From positions 8,629 through 72,628 of the forward strand of contig DKUN01000016.1 in assembly GCA_002490725.1 (NCBI GenBank): 64,000 nucleotides of DNA, written 5' to 3'. The notes under the pieces were generated by a model, which saw only the letters and a program-made list of their open reading frames with translations, was not told the DNA's origin and did no database searches. Positions 17,087-26,549 of this stretch are shown in pieces. Origin of the DNA: Porphyromonadaceae bacterium UBA7203. GTDB lineage: Bacteria > Bacteroidota > Bacteroidia > Bacteroidales > Muribaculaceae. The translations under genes were made by a program, and so were the position numbers. Within the stretch, counting starts at the first letter, position 1. Each line of letters begins with the position of its first letter.

Positions 17087-19342
17087 TTATTTTGCAGCTA
17101 AATCGTTAGGTTTGACAACGGTAAACTTCGCCGGTGTTCCTTCGGCTGCGTTCGGCGCAATCCAAACGCTGAACTCACCCGGCTCAACAACCGTCTGAGC
17201 GCCGTTGACGTGAAATTCAAGGTCGGCGGGAGTGATGGTAAACTCAAGAGTGCGGCTTTCGCCGGGCTTAAGAGTAATCTTGGCAAAGTCGCGGAGTTCG
17301 CGCACGGGGCGCACCAGCGATGCGACATGGTCGCGGATATAGAGCTGAGCAACTTCCGCGCCTTCACGGTTGCCTGTGTTGGTAACCGTACAGCTCACCT
17401 TCAGCGAGCCGTCGGGCGCAATCGATGTAGCCGACAGAACAGGCTCGCCATACTCAAACGTAGTGTAGCTCAGTCCATAGCCGAACGGATAGAAAGCTCC
17501 GTCGCCTGCATCGAGAAAATAGCTCGTACATCCCGTCGACGTCTGGCCGGCCTCAGTCTCGATATCGTTGATGAGGGTTATGCCGGATGCCGGACGGCCG
17601 GTATTCTTGTGGTTGTAATAGAGCGGTTCCTGGCCCGACATGCGGGGAAATGAAACAGGGCAGCGGCCCGAGAAGTTGGCCTCGCCCGACAGCAGATTGG
17701 CCAAGGCCGGGCCGGTCATCGTGCCGCCATGGAAACAGTAGACTACTGCATCGGCCATTTCGCTTTCGGGCATGATTGCCAGCTGGCGGCCAGCCTGCAC
17801 AATCATCACCACAGGCTTGCCGACGTTTTTGAGCTCGGCGAGCAGACGGCTCTGAGCGCCGGGCAGCGAGAGGTCAGCACGACAGTGAGCCTCTCCGGAA
17901 AGGACGGCCTCCTCTCCTGCAAAAAACAACACCACGTCAGCCTTGCGGGCAGCTTTCACAGCGTTGGCAAAGCCTTTGGTGTCAAGGTCTCTGGTGTGTT
18001 CCAGTCCGGGCGCATAAATCACATTCTCCTTGCCGTACATCTGCTGCAGGGCAGTCAGAGGTGTAACCGAACGCTCCTTTTCAAGGTCAAACACCCAAGT
18101 GCCTGCCTGGTCGTGCTGAGCATCGGCCATCGGCCCGATCACTGCAATCTTTTTTACCTTTGAGTTATTTAATGGAAGTGTACCTGTGTTTTTGAGCAGA
18201 ATGGCGCTCTCCTCTACCGCACGACGGGCTGCGTCGAGCGACGAAGGCGCATAAAAGCGACGCGACGAAGCCATGTCGACATATGGATTCTCGAACAGAC
18301 CGAGACGATATTTCAAGGTCAGCACGTTTCTTACAAGCGAGTCCACGCGAGCCTCACTGACTTCGCCGCTTTCAACCAGGTGGCGGAGGTGGCCCGTATA
18401 GGCATGGCTCTCCATGTCCATATCAACGCCCGCGTTGACGGCCTGCGATGCGGCCTGACGCAAATCGGCGCTGTAGCCGTGGGGAATCATCTGTTCAATC
18501 GAGCCCCAGTCACTGACCATCATGCCGTCATAGCCCCACTCGCCGCGAAGTATATCCTCGAGCAGAACGCGGTTGCCCGACGAAGGCACGCCGTTAATAT
18601 CGTTAAACGAGCACATGAAAGTTGCCGAACCGGCCTTAACCAGCTCTTTGAACGGACGCAGATAAACATCGCGCAGCAGGGTTTCGGGAATCCAGGTCGT
18701 GTTGTAGTCCTTGCCGCTCTCGGAGGCGCCATAACCGGCAAAGTGTTTGGCACAGGCAGCCATCGCATTCGGGCTGGCCAGATCATCGCCCTGATAGCCT
18801 TCAACCATCGCCACACCGAGCTTTGCAGAAAGCACGGGGTCCTCGCCGAAGCTCTCGGCTATGCGTCCCCAGCGGGCATCGCGCGAAATGTCGACCATAG
18901 GCGAGAAAGTCCATCTGATTCCAACAGAGCTCGCCTCGTCGGCAGCGATACGCGCACCCTCGCGCACAATGTCGGGGTTCCACGACGCGGCCTGACCGAG
19001 AGGAATCGGAAATATGGTTTTGAAACCGTGAATCACGTCGCGCGCAAAAATCAGCGGAATGCCGAGACGTGAATTCTCGACAGCCTCGCGCTGAAGCTGA
19101 TTAACCACCTCCGGATCCGTCTCATTAAGCAGGGAGCCGACGGCACCGCTACGTATGCGCCCCACCATATCCGGCGCATAACCGTAGCCCGAAAGCTGAT
19201 TGAGCTGGCCTATCTTCTCATCGAGAGTCATGCGGCCAAGCAGGTCACTGACGCGGCTGTCAATTTCTGCATCGGGCATCACGGCCGAAACCGAGGCCAG
19301 GCAACAAGCCGATAAAAAGGCTGAAAACAGTCGTTTATTCAT
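17087..19342 (-). CDS. GH3 beta-glucosidase (BglX-like)
   Basis: A 751-residue exo-glucosidase of full GH3 length. Signal peptide MNKRLFSAFLSACCLASVSA; barrel domain with the KHFAGYG motif at ~199-205 and nucleophile Asp278 in VSDWGS; alpha/beta sandwich domain with the likely acid/base Glu in the FAGEEAVLSGEAHCR region (~475-490); C-terminal fibronectin-like domain starting near 620. It has no T9SS-like tail, so it is probably periplasmic, releasing glucose from oligosaccharides imported by SusC. Located between GH16 and GH128, it completes an endo/exo beta-glucan degrading set. Confidence 0.92.
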   Translation of the reverse strand: MNKRLFSAFLSACCLASVSAVMPDAEIDSRVSDLLGRMTLDEKIGQLNQLSGYGYAPDMVGRIRSGAVGSLLNETDPEVVNQLQREAVENSRLGIPLIFARDVIHGFKTIFPIPLGQAASWNPDIVREGARIAADEASSVGIRWTFSPMVDISRDARWGRIAESFGEDPVLSAKLGVAMVEGYQGDDLASPNAMAACAKHFAGYGASESGKDYNTTWIPETLLRDVYLRPFKELVKAGSATFMCSFNDINGVPSSGNRVLLEDILRGEWGYDGMMVSDWGSIEQMIPHGYSADLRQAASQAVNAGVDMDMESHAYTGHLRHLVESGEVSEARVDSLVRNVLTLKYRLGLFENPYVDMASSRRFYAPSSLDAARRAVEESAILLKNTGTLPLNNSKVKKIAVIGPMADAQHDQAGTWVFDLEKERSVTPLTALQQMYGKENVIYAPGLEHTRDLDTKGFANAVKAARKADVVLFFAGEEAVLSGEAHCRADLSLPGAQSRLLAELKNVGKPVVMIVQAGRQLAIMPESEMADAVVYCFHGGTMTGPALANLLSGEANFSGRCPVSFPRMSGQEPLYYNHKNTGRPASGITLINDIETEAGQTSTGCTSYFLDAGDGAFYPFGYGLSYTTFEYGEPVLSATSIAPDGSLKVSCTVTNTGNREGAEVAQLYIRDHVASLVRPVRELRDFAKITLKPGESRTLEFTITPADLEFHVNGAQTVVEPGEFSVWIAPNAAEGTPAKFTVVKPNDLAAK

Positions 19343-19384
19343 TTTTTCAGTTAGTTGGTTTTTGTTATGGTAAGGCGAGAGCCC

Positions 19385-19407
19385 GGCACGAAATCAGACT
19401 CCGTGCC
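19385..19407. other. Intergenic hairpin between GH16 and GH3
   Basis: GGCACG (19385-19390) / CGTGCC (19402-19407) can form a stem in the 91-bp gap between the two genes. No T-run follows, so it is more likely an RNA-processing or stability element than a terminator. Confidence 0.4.
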
Positions 19408-19433
19408 CGACACAATGCCATCTGAATGTCTAA

Positions 19434-20588
19434 TCAATGTTTAATCAACACCTTGCGTGTCGATTGACGATTCTTGGCCAGATATACTCCTGAGGTCAGT
19501 CCGGAAATGTTGATTCGGCCGGCTGCGGACTTGGCCACGCACCGTCCGGCCGGAGTGAAAAGCGAAAGTTCGCCGCTGCGGGTTACCAGCGCGTCGCCGT
19601 CGCAGATAATCTCGTAACTGTCGTCGGCCGATGATTCGACACTGACAATACCGTCTTGCACATCATCGCCGGCATCGCCAAACGACTGATGCTCCGAGTC
19701 GACTCCTTTCTGATAAATCTTGACGTAGTCTACATACATCGAGGCCTCATGGCCGTTGGCGTCATTCAGACCGGTAATATTCTCGGCCTGATGGATTCCG
19801 GTGAAGTCACCGCCGACCGCCAGATTGAACAAAATGAAATTATCCTTGTGGAAGTAATTGCCGGCCGACCATTCGTTATCAGGCTCATTCTGCGGGCAAT
19901 CAATTTTGTAATAGGGACCGTAGGCAGGATACTTGTCCCGGTCAACATACATGATAATCGAGTTCTCGTCCCAGACAACCGTAAACAAGTGGAATTCTCC
20001 GTCCTGAAGGCTATAGCGGTGAGTGCTCGACTTGGCATACGACGCGGCAGGCCATTTCAGACCCCAGTGGCACGCGCCGTTAAAAAATCGTTCCTGGCTG
20101 CCTGCGCTGATGCCCTGGGCGTTACCCATTTCGAGGATGTCGGTTTCGCCACACTCGGGCCAGCCTACCTCGTCATAGTCATTACCCATCATCCAAAACG
20201 CGGGCCAGAGTCCGTTGGCCGTCTTCGGTATCTTAATCGACGCCTCCAACATGCCGTGAGTGAACGCAATGAGGTTCTTTGAGTTAATGCGACCGCTGGT
20301 AAAATGTTTGCCCAGATACTGCTCGCGGCGTGCGGTCAGCACAAGGCACCCGTCCTCAACGCGGACGTTTTCAGCGCGGTCGGTGTAATATTGAAGTTCG
20401 TTGTTGCCTCCTCCGGCTCCGTTTACTTCAATGTTCCAGCGGTTACGGTTGAGTTCTGTGCCTTCGAAAAGGTCTTGCCAGACAAGTGTGAAACCTTGTG
20501 TAGTACTTTCAGCCGACTGTGCGGAAACAATAGAGGGGAGCGCAACCAGAGCTGCTGTAAGGTATGTGGCTTTAACGAATCTGTTCAT
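19434..20588 (-). CDS. GH16 endo-beta-1,3(4)-glucanase (laminarinase type) with T9SS-like tail
   Basis: A 384-residue secreted enzyme: signal peptide to ~Ala23, GH16 jelly-roll ~32-290, short linker, and a C-terminal ~60-residue sorting-like domain (SGLTSGVYLAKN...VLIKH). The catalytic signature ETDILEMG places the nucleophile at Glu148, assisting Asp150 and acid/base Glu153; the extra Met after Glu153 (bulged strand form) and GLWPAFWMMG fit the laminarinase/lichenase subgroup. It would cut beta-1,3-glucan or mixed-linkage glucan outside the cell. Neighbours GH3 and GH128 support this substrate. Confidence 0.92.
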   Translation of the reverse strand: MNRFVKATYLTAALVALPSIVSAQSAESTTQGFTLVWQDLFEGTELNRNRWNIEVNGAGGGNNELQYYTDRAENVRVEDGCLVLTARREQYLGKHFTSGRINSKNLIAFTHGMLEASIKIPKTANGLWPAFWMMGNDYDEVGWPECGETDILEMGNAQGISAGSQERFFNGACHWGLKWPAASYAKSSTHRYSLQDGEFHLFTVVWDENSIIMYVDRDKYPAYGPYYKIDCPQNEPDNEWSAGNYFHKDNFILFNLAVGGDFTGIHQAENITGLNDANGHEASMYVDYVKIYQKGVDSEHQSFGDAGDDVQDGIVSVESSADDSYEIICDGDALVTRSGELSLFTPAGRCVAKSAAGRINISGLTSGVYLAKNRQSTRKVLIKH

Positions 20589-20600
20589 AATTACGGGAAT

Positions 20601-20644
20601 GAGCGGGGGCAGGCCAAGGGGACTCCTCCGGCCTGTCCCCGCTC
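20601..20644. other. Strong intergenic hairpin upstream of GH16
   Basis: GAGCGGGGGCAGGCC (20601-20615) pairs with GGCCTGTCCCCGCTC (20630-20644), a near-perfect 15-bp GC-rich stem with a 14-nt loop, inside the 101-bp gap before GH16. On the minus strand it is followed by ATTCCCG, not by a T-run, so it is a candidate processing or stability element within the PUL transcript. Confidence 0.55.
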
Positions 20645-20689
20645 GCTTTCAAGTTAAAAACTTCAATCTAATCTTTATCAATCATTCAA

Positions 20690-21640
20690 TCATTTCACAA
20701 TCACTTTGCAGGTCTTGCCGGCAGCCTTGGCCACATAGATGCCTGCGGTGAGGCCATTGAGGCCCAGGGTGGTGCCGTTGCTGCTCTTAACGACCTGACC
20801 GGCCATATTGTAGAGCACAATGCCATTAGCGCCCATAGCGTTGACAGTCTGGTCGGTAATAACGAAACCTACATTCTTTTCAACGCCGGTTTCATTGATG
20901 CCGGCTTCCTCGGTGCTGTAGAAGTACATTGCATCGAAAGCAATGGTCTGACCGGCCACGTTGCCTGCAAGCCAAGCAAAGATGTTGCCGCCCCAGGTAT
21001 TGGCGTTTGCCAGCGAGAATGCGGGCCAGATTTTCTTCAGACTGCCGAGCGAGATTTCGATACCTGCCCAGTCATCGCCGGCCTTCGGGCCGATGGTGGG
21101 ATAGATAACGCCGTTATCGTCAAACGAATCGCCCAGAGCGAATTTGGCGGGATTTGAACCGAAGTCACCGCCGTCAAGCAGAATGCAGCCGACCGATACG
21201 GGAGCGTTGGCAGTAGGCGAGAAATAGGCAATGTGGAACATAGTCTCGTCGGTGAAGTGCGAGAGGTTGACGCCGGGACCGGGAACTTCCGATTTGGGGC
21301 AGTTGATGGCAAAACCTGCGCCCGACCAGCCTGCGGTGCCCTGAACTTCAACAGAGGTGTAACCGCCGTCGTGCATATCAACGCGGGGGAACGTGTCGTC
21401 AGCGGGGTTGAAACCAGCCCAGTACCAGAGGTTGCGGCCTTCTTCGGCTGAAGGACCTACATACTGAACCTTGGCGCCGGCGGCGGTAAATTCGGCAACA
21501 GCCTCGTCAGCCAGAATGATGTAGTCAACCGACTTTGGGCCTTTGTTCTTAACATAATCCATGCCGGGGTCACAGGTGTACTGAGCCTGAGCTGCCAGTG
21601 CCATGCACGCTACAGCTGCAAAAAGAGTAATTTTTTTCAT
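20690..21640 (-). CDS. Secreted beta-rich protein, candidate surface glycan-binding protein, T9SS-like tail
   Basis: A 316-residue protein without a recognised family. It has a type I signal peptide (ending AAQAQ), a ~220-residue beta-rich domain with many aromatic and Gly residues (LWYWAGFNP, GTAGWSGAGFAIN, NTWGGNIFAWL) suggesting a jelly-roll carbohydrate-binding fold, and a tail LYNMAGQVVKS...LTAGIYVAK like T9SS sorting domains. It occupies the position right after susD where SusE/SGBP genes usually lie, but it lacks the lipobox those proteins normally carry. Glycan binding is inferred from position and composition. Confidence 0.6.
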   Translation of the reverse strand: MKKITLFAAVACMALAAQAQYTCDPGMDYVKNKGPKSVDYIILADEAVAEFTAAGAKVQYVGPSAEEGRNLWYWAGFNPADDTFPRVDMHDGGYTSVEVQGTAGWSGAGFAINCPKSEVPGPGVNLSHFTDETMFHIAYFSPTANAPVSVGCILLDGGDFGSNPAKFALGDSFDDNGVIYPTIGPKAGDDWAGIEISLGSLKKIWPAFSLANANTWGGNIFAWLAGNVAGQTIAFDAMYFYSTEEAGINETGVEKNVGFVITDQTVNAMGANGIVLYNMAGQVVKSSNGTTLGLNGLTAGIYVAKAAGKTCKVIVK

Positions 21641-21721
21641 AATGGGTAATGTTGGTTGTTAAGGTTAATAATGTAATTTTAGTCTTTATCTTTTATTGGG
21701 GGGGCCACAGGCCCGGGCTAA

Positions 21722-23322
21722 TCAATAACCCGGGTTCTGCGCCATCGGATTCAGTGCGATTTCTTCGGCAGGAATCGGAAAGAGCTCATGCTTGCCGGCC
21801 ACAAATGAAGCCATTTCTGCGCGGGCTTCATCAGACTCGTTCTTGCCGTATGAACCGTTATCCTTATCCATCACCTGTGCTGCAATGCCCCAGCGCACCA
21901 GGTCAAACCAGCGGTGGCCCTCCATAGCCAGCTCAACGCGGCGTTCATGGCGGATTGCCTTGCGCAGGTCGTCGGCCGTATCCGACAGTCCCATGTAACC
22001 GGGAAAAGCGGGAAGCACAGTCGGGTCGTCAGACATCCGGCGGGCACGGGCGCGCACCAGTTCAAGCGCCTCTTTTGCATCGGTCAGGCTCTTGCCGCTC
22101 TCGAGGGCGGCCTCGGCAAACATCAGCAACACATCAGACGCACGCACCAGGCGATAGTTGAGCGGACCGCGGCTGTCGTGGCTGAGAGCGGGGAAACTGC
22201 CTTTTTCGATATAGCAGGTCTTCATGTTATAATACGGCGAACCGAGATAGTTGACCTCTTCGCTGCTCTGTTCGGCTTCAGTAGGCACACCGATGGTGAG
22301 AGCAAGGCGGGGATCGCCGGCTTCGAATTCATCATAGAGATTCTGAGTGGGATGATTCCAGCCCCAGCCCTTGTTTGCGCCCATCGAGTCAAGACGCGGA
22401 CGTGTAAGAATCGGGCCGAACGTGCCGCGCGTAAAGCCGAAGCCTTCGCCATAGTCGCTGGTCGGATCCGACATATACTGGATTTCAAACACGCTTTCGC
22501 AGCCATTCTCGCCGGCAATGGTAAAGTTCTGAGCATAGTCGGTAAAGAGCGAGTAACGGCCGCTCTTGAATCCTCTTCATAGAACTTCCGGCCCCATTCA
22601 TAGGCTGCTTCATAGTTCTTGACGTAGAGATTGACCTTGCAGAGCATGGCCAGGGCGGCGCCGCGGGTGGCGCGGCCAAGGTCTTCATCCTCATACTCGT
22701 CTTTTTCCCAAAGCAGCTTCTCGGCATTGGCGAGGTCGCTGAGAATCGCCGAGTAGACCTCATCGGAAGTAGCTCGCGGACCGGTCCACTTTTCGGCACT
22801 GTCAAGCACTTCGAGCGTCAGGGGCACACCGCCGAACACTCTGACAAGCTGAAAGTAATAGAACCCTCTCAAGAAGTATGCCTCGCCGACCAGACGGTCA
22901 CGCTCCTCGACGGTCAGAGTCGTATCGGGCTTGAACTTGGCCACTTCGCGAATGGCAAGATTGCAGCGGCTGATGCCCATGAACTTCGCGCGATAGTAGT
23001 CGAGCAGAATCGTATTGTTGGCATTGGTCTTGAAATTATCGATGTCGTAGGCATCGGCACCGTCGGCCTTGTTCTGGCCGCCTTTGAGTGCATCGTCTGA
23101 GGCTATGTCGCCGATAAACCATTCCGAAAAGTAGCTCGAGTTGAATTCCCACGCAAGCGGAGCATAGCAACCGTTGACGGTCTGCACGCATGTTTCGCCC
23201 TGGGTAAAAAAGTCTTCGAGCTTTGTTACGCCGGGGGTCGGCTCTGACAACCAGCCGTTGCAGGCGGTGAGCAGCAGGGCTGCTGCCGGACCGCAGACTT
23301 TTAGTATATTGAAAGTTTTCAT
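21722..23322 (-). pseudogene. SusD-like outer-membrane glycan-binding lipoprotein, interrupted by one frameshift
   Basis: A SusD/RagB protein split over two frames. The first part (from ATG at 23322) has a lipoprotein signal with lipobox LLTAC (Cys21) and the SusD helical start LEDFFTQGETCVQTVNGCY, and runs correctly to FYEEDS (about residue 252). The second part resumes in another frame near 22560 (GRYSLFTDYAQNF, then VFEIQYMS) and ends with the family-typical C-terminus MAQNPGY. Restoring one base near 22555-22566 would give a ~530-residue protein of normal SusD length. No homopolymer explains the shift. It is either a sequencing or assembly error or a true inactivating mutation. SusD captures glucan for the SusC channel. 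Confidence 0.88.
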
Positions 23323-23335
23323 TATGACTGACAGA

Positions 23336-26300
23336 TTAGTAGGTAATGTTTACGCCGAAAAGGAATGTGCGGCTCTGAGGATAGTTGCCGTAATCGACAC
23401 CGCTGCTGACTTCGGGGTCAAAACCTGAGTATTTGGTGGCGGTGAACACGTTGGAACACTGAACGTAGAAGCGACAGCTGGTAAAGCCGCTCTTGCCGAA
23501 CACGCTCTGAGGCAGCGAGTAGCCTAACTGCACGTTCTTGAGGCGGAAATAGTCGCCGCTTTCGAGAAAACGGTCTGAAACATAGTAGTTGACCGAGTTG
23601 CGCGGATTGGGAATCGAGCCTTCGGGATTGTCAGTGGTCCAGGCATCGGCCATGACAGGCGAGAGGATGCTCGACGTGCCGTTGCTTTCGAGGCGCGCAC
23701 GCATCTGGTTATAGATTTTGGAGCCGGCTGTGCCCTGGAAAAAGAGCTGAAGGTCAAACCCTTTGTACCAAGCGCCGATATTGATGCCGTAGTTTACCTT
23801 GGGAATCGAAGAGCCGAGTTCCACGCGGTCTTTGTCGTCAATGACACCGTCGCCGTTGTTGTCGCGATATTTCGCATCGCCGGCGTGGAAAGGCGTGGTC
23901 TTGTCAGTGTAGCCGGGCAGGTGTGCGAGCACTTCCTCGTCTGAACGATACACACCTTCATACTGATAACCCCAGTAGTAATAGAGCGGGAAACCCTGGT
24001 TCACTACCTGAACGTTCTGATAGTTGGTGTAGATGGGCGAGCCGCCGTTGAGGGCCACAAGTTCGTTGTGAATATAGGATACGTTGCCGCCCACCGAGTA
24101 GCGGAAGTCCTTGTTGAGCTGATATGTATGGTCAAGCGAGACTTCGATGCCCTTGTTGCGCACCTTGCCTACGTTGGCCGTGCCGGCATAGCGGTTGCCT
24201 ACCTGGGCGGGAACATTGACCGACATGAGCATGTCGTTGGTGTCGCGGATAAAGCCGTCAATTGAGCCGGAGAGCTTGCCGTTCCAGAAGCGGAAGTCCA
24301 CGCCGGCGCTCCACTGTTCGGTGTTCTCCCAGTGGCCGCCGTTGTTGATCCAGGTCAACACGGCTGCGCCGTTGGCCAGTTGCTGATTTGTGCCGAACAC
24401 GTAGTCAACAAACGTCGGACCGGTGTTGAACATCTTGAGCAGGAAGGCGTCGTTGCCGATATTGTCGTTGCCGACCTTACCCCAGCCCAGACGGAGCTTC
24501 AGGTCATTGAGCGGAGCAAAGTCGCGAAGCCATTTCTCATTGTTCATTTTCCAGGCAAAGGCAAACGAGGGGAAGTAGCCCCAATGGCTTTCCGAGAATT
24601 TGCTGGAACCGTCGGCTCGGAAGTTAACGGTGAGCAGGTAGCGGTTATCGAACGAGTAGTTCACTCGGCCGAGCCATGACTGGCGGCGGTTGCGGGCAAC
24701 TCCGTCTGACGGACGTCCGAAATTGTCGGTCACCTGCGACAGATACCAGTTGCGCTCAACCGGATTGAGAATCGACGAGCCCGAGCTGCCGATTGAATAA
24801 TAGTTATACTCCTCGAGAGTAAAGCCGGCCATAGCTGTCAGGTTATGCTTGCCGAAAGTGTTGTCATAGGTAAGAATATTGTCGTTGTTCCAGTAATATG
24901 AGCGCGCCATCGACGACGACAGGAAGTTTTCCGTGCGCTTGTCGTAGGCCGAAACGACATATGAATCGCTGAAGCTGCGGTCGCGCGTAAGGCGATAGTC
25001 AAAGCTGTATGTGCTGCGGAACGTAAGATGGCGAACAGGGAGCAGTTCAAGGAACACGTTGCCCACCAGACGGTCGCTGTTGACCTTCGGATGCGAGTAT
25101 TCAATCATCGAGAGCGGATTGGTGACATTCTTGAACATCGAACCGGCCGAAATACCGCCTGCGAGCGACTCACCTTTATAATTCATTGCGCCGTCAGGAT
25201 AACGCGCGGGGTCCCAGGGAGCCATGGCAAAGGCGGCTGAAATGATGCTCGCGCCGGCGCTTTCGGAGTTGTCGCCGCTCTCGTAGGCATTTTTGGCAAC
25301 CGACGACATGAACGAGATGTTTTCGCCGAGCTTGAGCCAGGGAAACGCTTTGAAAGTCGTGTTCACGCGCCCGGTGAAGCGGGTGTAGTCCGAACCGATA
25401 ATGATACCTTCCTGACCGAACCAGCTGCCCGAAATCGAGTAGCTGACCTTATCCGAGCCGCCGTCGACCGAGAGGTGATAGTTCTGAATCACACCGTCGC
25501 GGAACACTTCGTCCTGCCAGTCGGTATCGACGGCGCTGTAATCGAAGCCGTAATCCTTTTTCGAGCGTTCGGTCAGCGGCAGCGGATGGAATTCCGACGA
25601 GCGAAGCTGCTGATAGAGATAGAGGAATGAGTTAAGACCCTCCTCATTATATATCTTCTTCATCGACGCATTGCCGTTGATAGCCAGATATGCGTCGGCA
25701 TATTCCTTGGCATTCATTACATCAAGTTTCTTCCAGCGCTGCTGCACGCCCACATAGCCGTTAAAGGTTATATGAGTCGGAGTCGAGAAGCCGCCGCCCT
25801 TGGTCGTCACGATAATGACGCCATTGGCACCGCGCGCACCGTAAATAGCGGTGGCCGAAGCATCTTTCAACACTTCGATGTGTTCGATGTCGTTCGGCGA
25901 CAGGAAGTCTATGTCGTCGGCAATTACACCGTCCACCACGTATATGGGCGAGGCCCCGTTAACCGTTCCGACACCGCGGATGCGCACTTCGGCGCCGGCG
26001 CCCGGACGTCCGGTAAGTGAGTTGACGGTCACACCTGCAACCTGGCCCTGAAGCGCATTGGAGAGCGATGCGGCAGGTGTTTTTGTCAGTTTGTCGGCGT
26101 TGACGCTCGCTACCGAACCGGTCAGGTCACTTTTGCGCACCGAACCGTAGCCGATTACGACCACTTCGTCAAGCAAATCTGCGTTAGGCTGCATCACGAC
26201 GTCGACCACACCGGCTTTAGTAACGCGGCGCTCTGCGGCGTCATAACCTATATAAGTAAATTCAAGGACAGCTTCCTTGCCCGGCACAGTAATGCTGTAG

Positions 26301-26473
26301 TTACCGTCAATGTCGGCGGCCGTCAGTACTGATTTGCCCTTGACTCTCACGGTTGCTCCGGCAAGCGGTTCTCCATCGTCCGATGATGTAACCGTTCCGG
26401 TCACCGTGAACGACTGAGCCCATGCGCTCAGCGTAATCATGGTAAAGATGAAAGTTAATAATGCTTTATTCAT
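23336..26473 (-). CDS. SusC-like TonB-dependent outer-membrane transporter
   Basis: A 1045-residue receptor. The ATG at 26473 gives signal peptide MNKALLTFIFTMITLSAWAQ; an upstream in-frame start lies in the promoter and is rejected. Then a carboxypeptidase-regulatory-like domain (~22-105, GATVRVKGKSVLTAADIDGNY), TonB-box-like DEVVVIGYG (~115), plug domain with IYVVDGVIADD, and a 22-strand barrel ending in FGVNITY. It imports oligosaccharides bound by SusD using TonB energy. First gene of the locus transcript, 13 bp before susD; its promoter is flanked by phased direct repeats and faces the SusR-like regulator gene. Confidence 0.95.
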   Translation of the reverse strand: MNKALLTFIFTMITLSAWAQSFTVTGTVTSSDDGEPLAGATVRVKGKSVLTAADIDGNYSITVPGKEAVLEFTYIGYDAAERRVTKAGVVDVVMQPNADLLDEVVVIGYGSVRKSDLTGSVASVNADKLTKTPAASLSNALQGQVAGVTVNSLTGRPGAGAEVRIRGVGTVNGASPIYVVDGVIADDIDFLSPNDIEHIEVLKDASATAIYGARGANGVIIVTTKGGGFSTPTHITFNGYVGVQQRWKKLDVMNAKEYADAYLAINGNASMKKIYNEEGLNSFLYLYQQLRSSEFHPLPLTERSKKDYGFDYSAVDTDWQDEVFRDGVIQNYHLSVDGGSDKVSYSISGSWFGQEGIIIGSDYTRFTGRVNTTFKAFPWLKLGENISFMSSVAKNAYESGDNSESAGASIISAAFAMAPWDPARYPDGAMNYKGESLAGGISAGSMFKNVTNPLSMIEYSHPKVNSDRLVGNVFLELLPVRHLTFRSTYSFDYRLTRDRSFSDSYVVSAYDKRTENFLSSSMARSYYWNNDNILTYDNTFGKHNLTAMAGFTLEEYNYYSIGSSGSSILNPVERNWYLSQVTDNFGRPSDGVARNRRQSWLGRVNYSFDNRYLLTVNFRADGSSKFSESHWGYFPSFAFAWKMNNEKWLRDFAPLNDLKLRLGWGKVGNDNIGNDAFLLKMFNTGPTFVDYVFGTNQQLANGAAVLTWINNGGHWENTEQWSAGVDFRFWNGKLSGSIDGFIRDTNDMLMSVNVPAQVGNRYAGTANVGKVRNKGIEVSLDHTYQLNKDFRYSVGGNVSYIHNELVALNGGSPIYTNYQNVQVVNQGFPLYYYWGYQYEGVYRSDEEVLAHLPGYTDKTTPFHAGDAKYRDNNGDGVIDDKDRVELGSSIPKVNYGINIGAWYKGFDLQLFFQGTAGSKIYNQMRARLESNGTSSILSPVMADAWTTDNPEGSIPNPRNSVNYYVSDRFLESGDYFRLKNVQLGYSLPQSVFGKSGFTSCRFYVQCSNVFTATKYSGFDPEVSSGVDYGNYPQSRTFLFGVNITY

Positions 26474-26509
26474 GATGATGAATGGATGGTGATAGCGGTT
26501 TTTACGCCG

Positions 26510-26540
26510 CAAAATTACACCCCATTTTATATACTTGCAA
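26510..26540 (-). promoter_or_regulatory. Promoter of the susC operon
   Basis: Minus-strand TAATTTTG (26517-26510) is a perfect -7 box, with TTG (26540-26538) 20 bp upstream. The predicted start near 26503 gives a ~30-nt leader. Confidence 0.7.
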
Positions 26541-26549
26541 GAAAAATAA

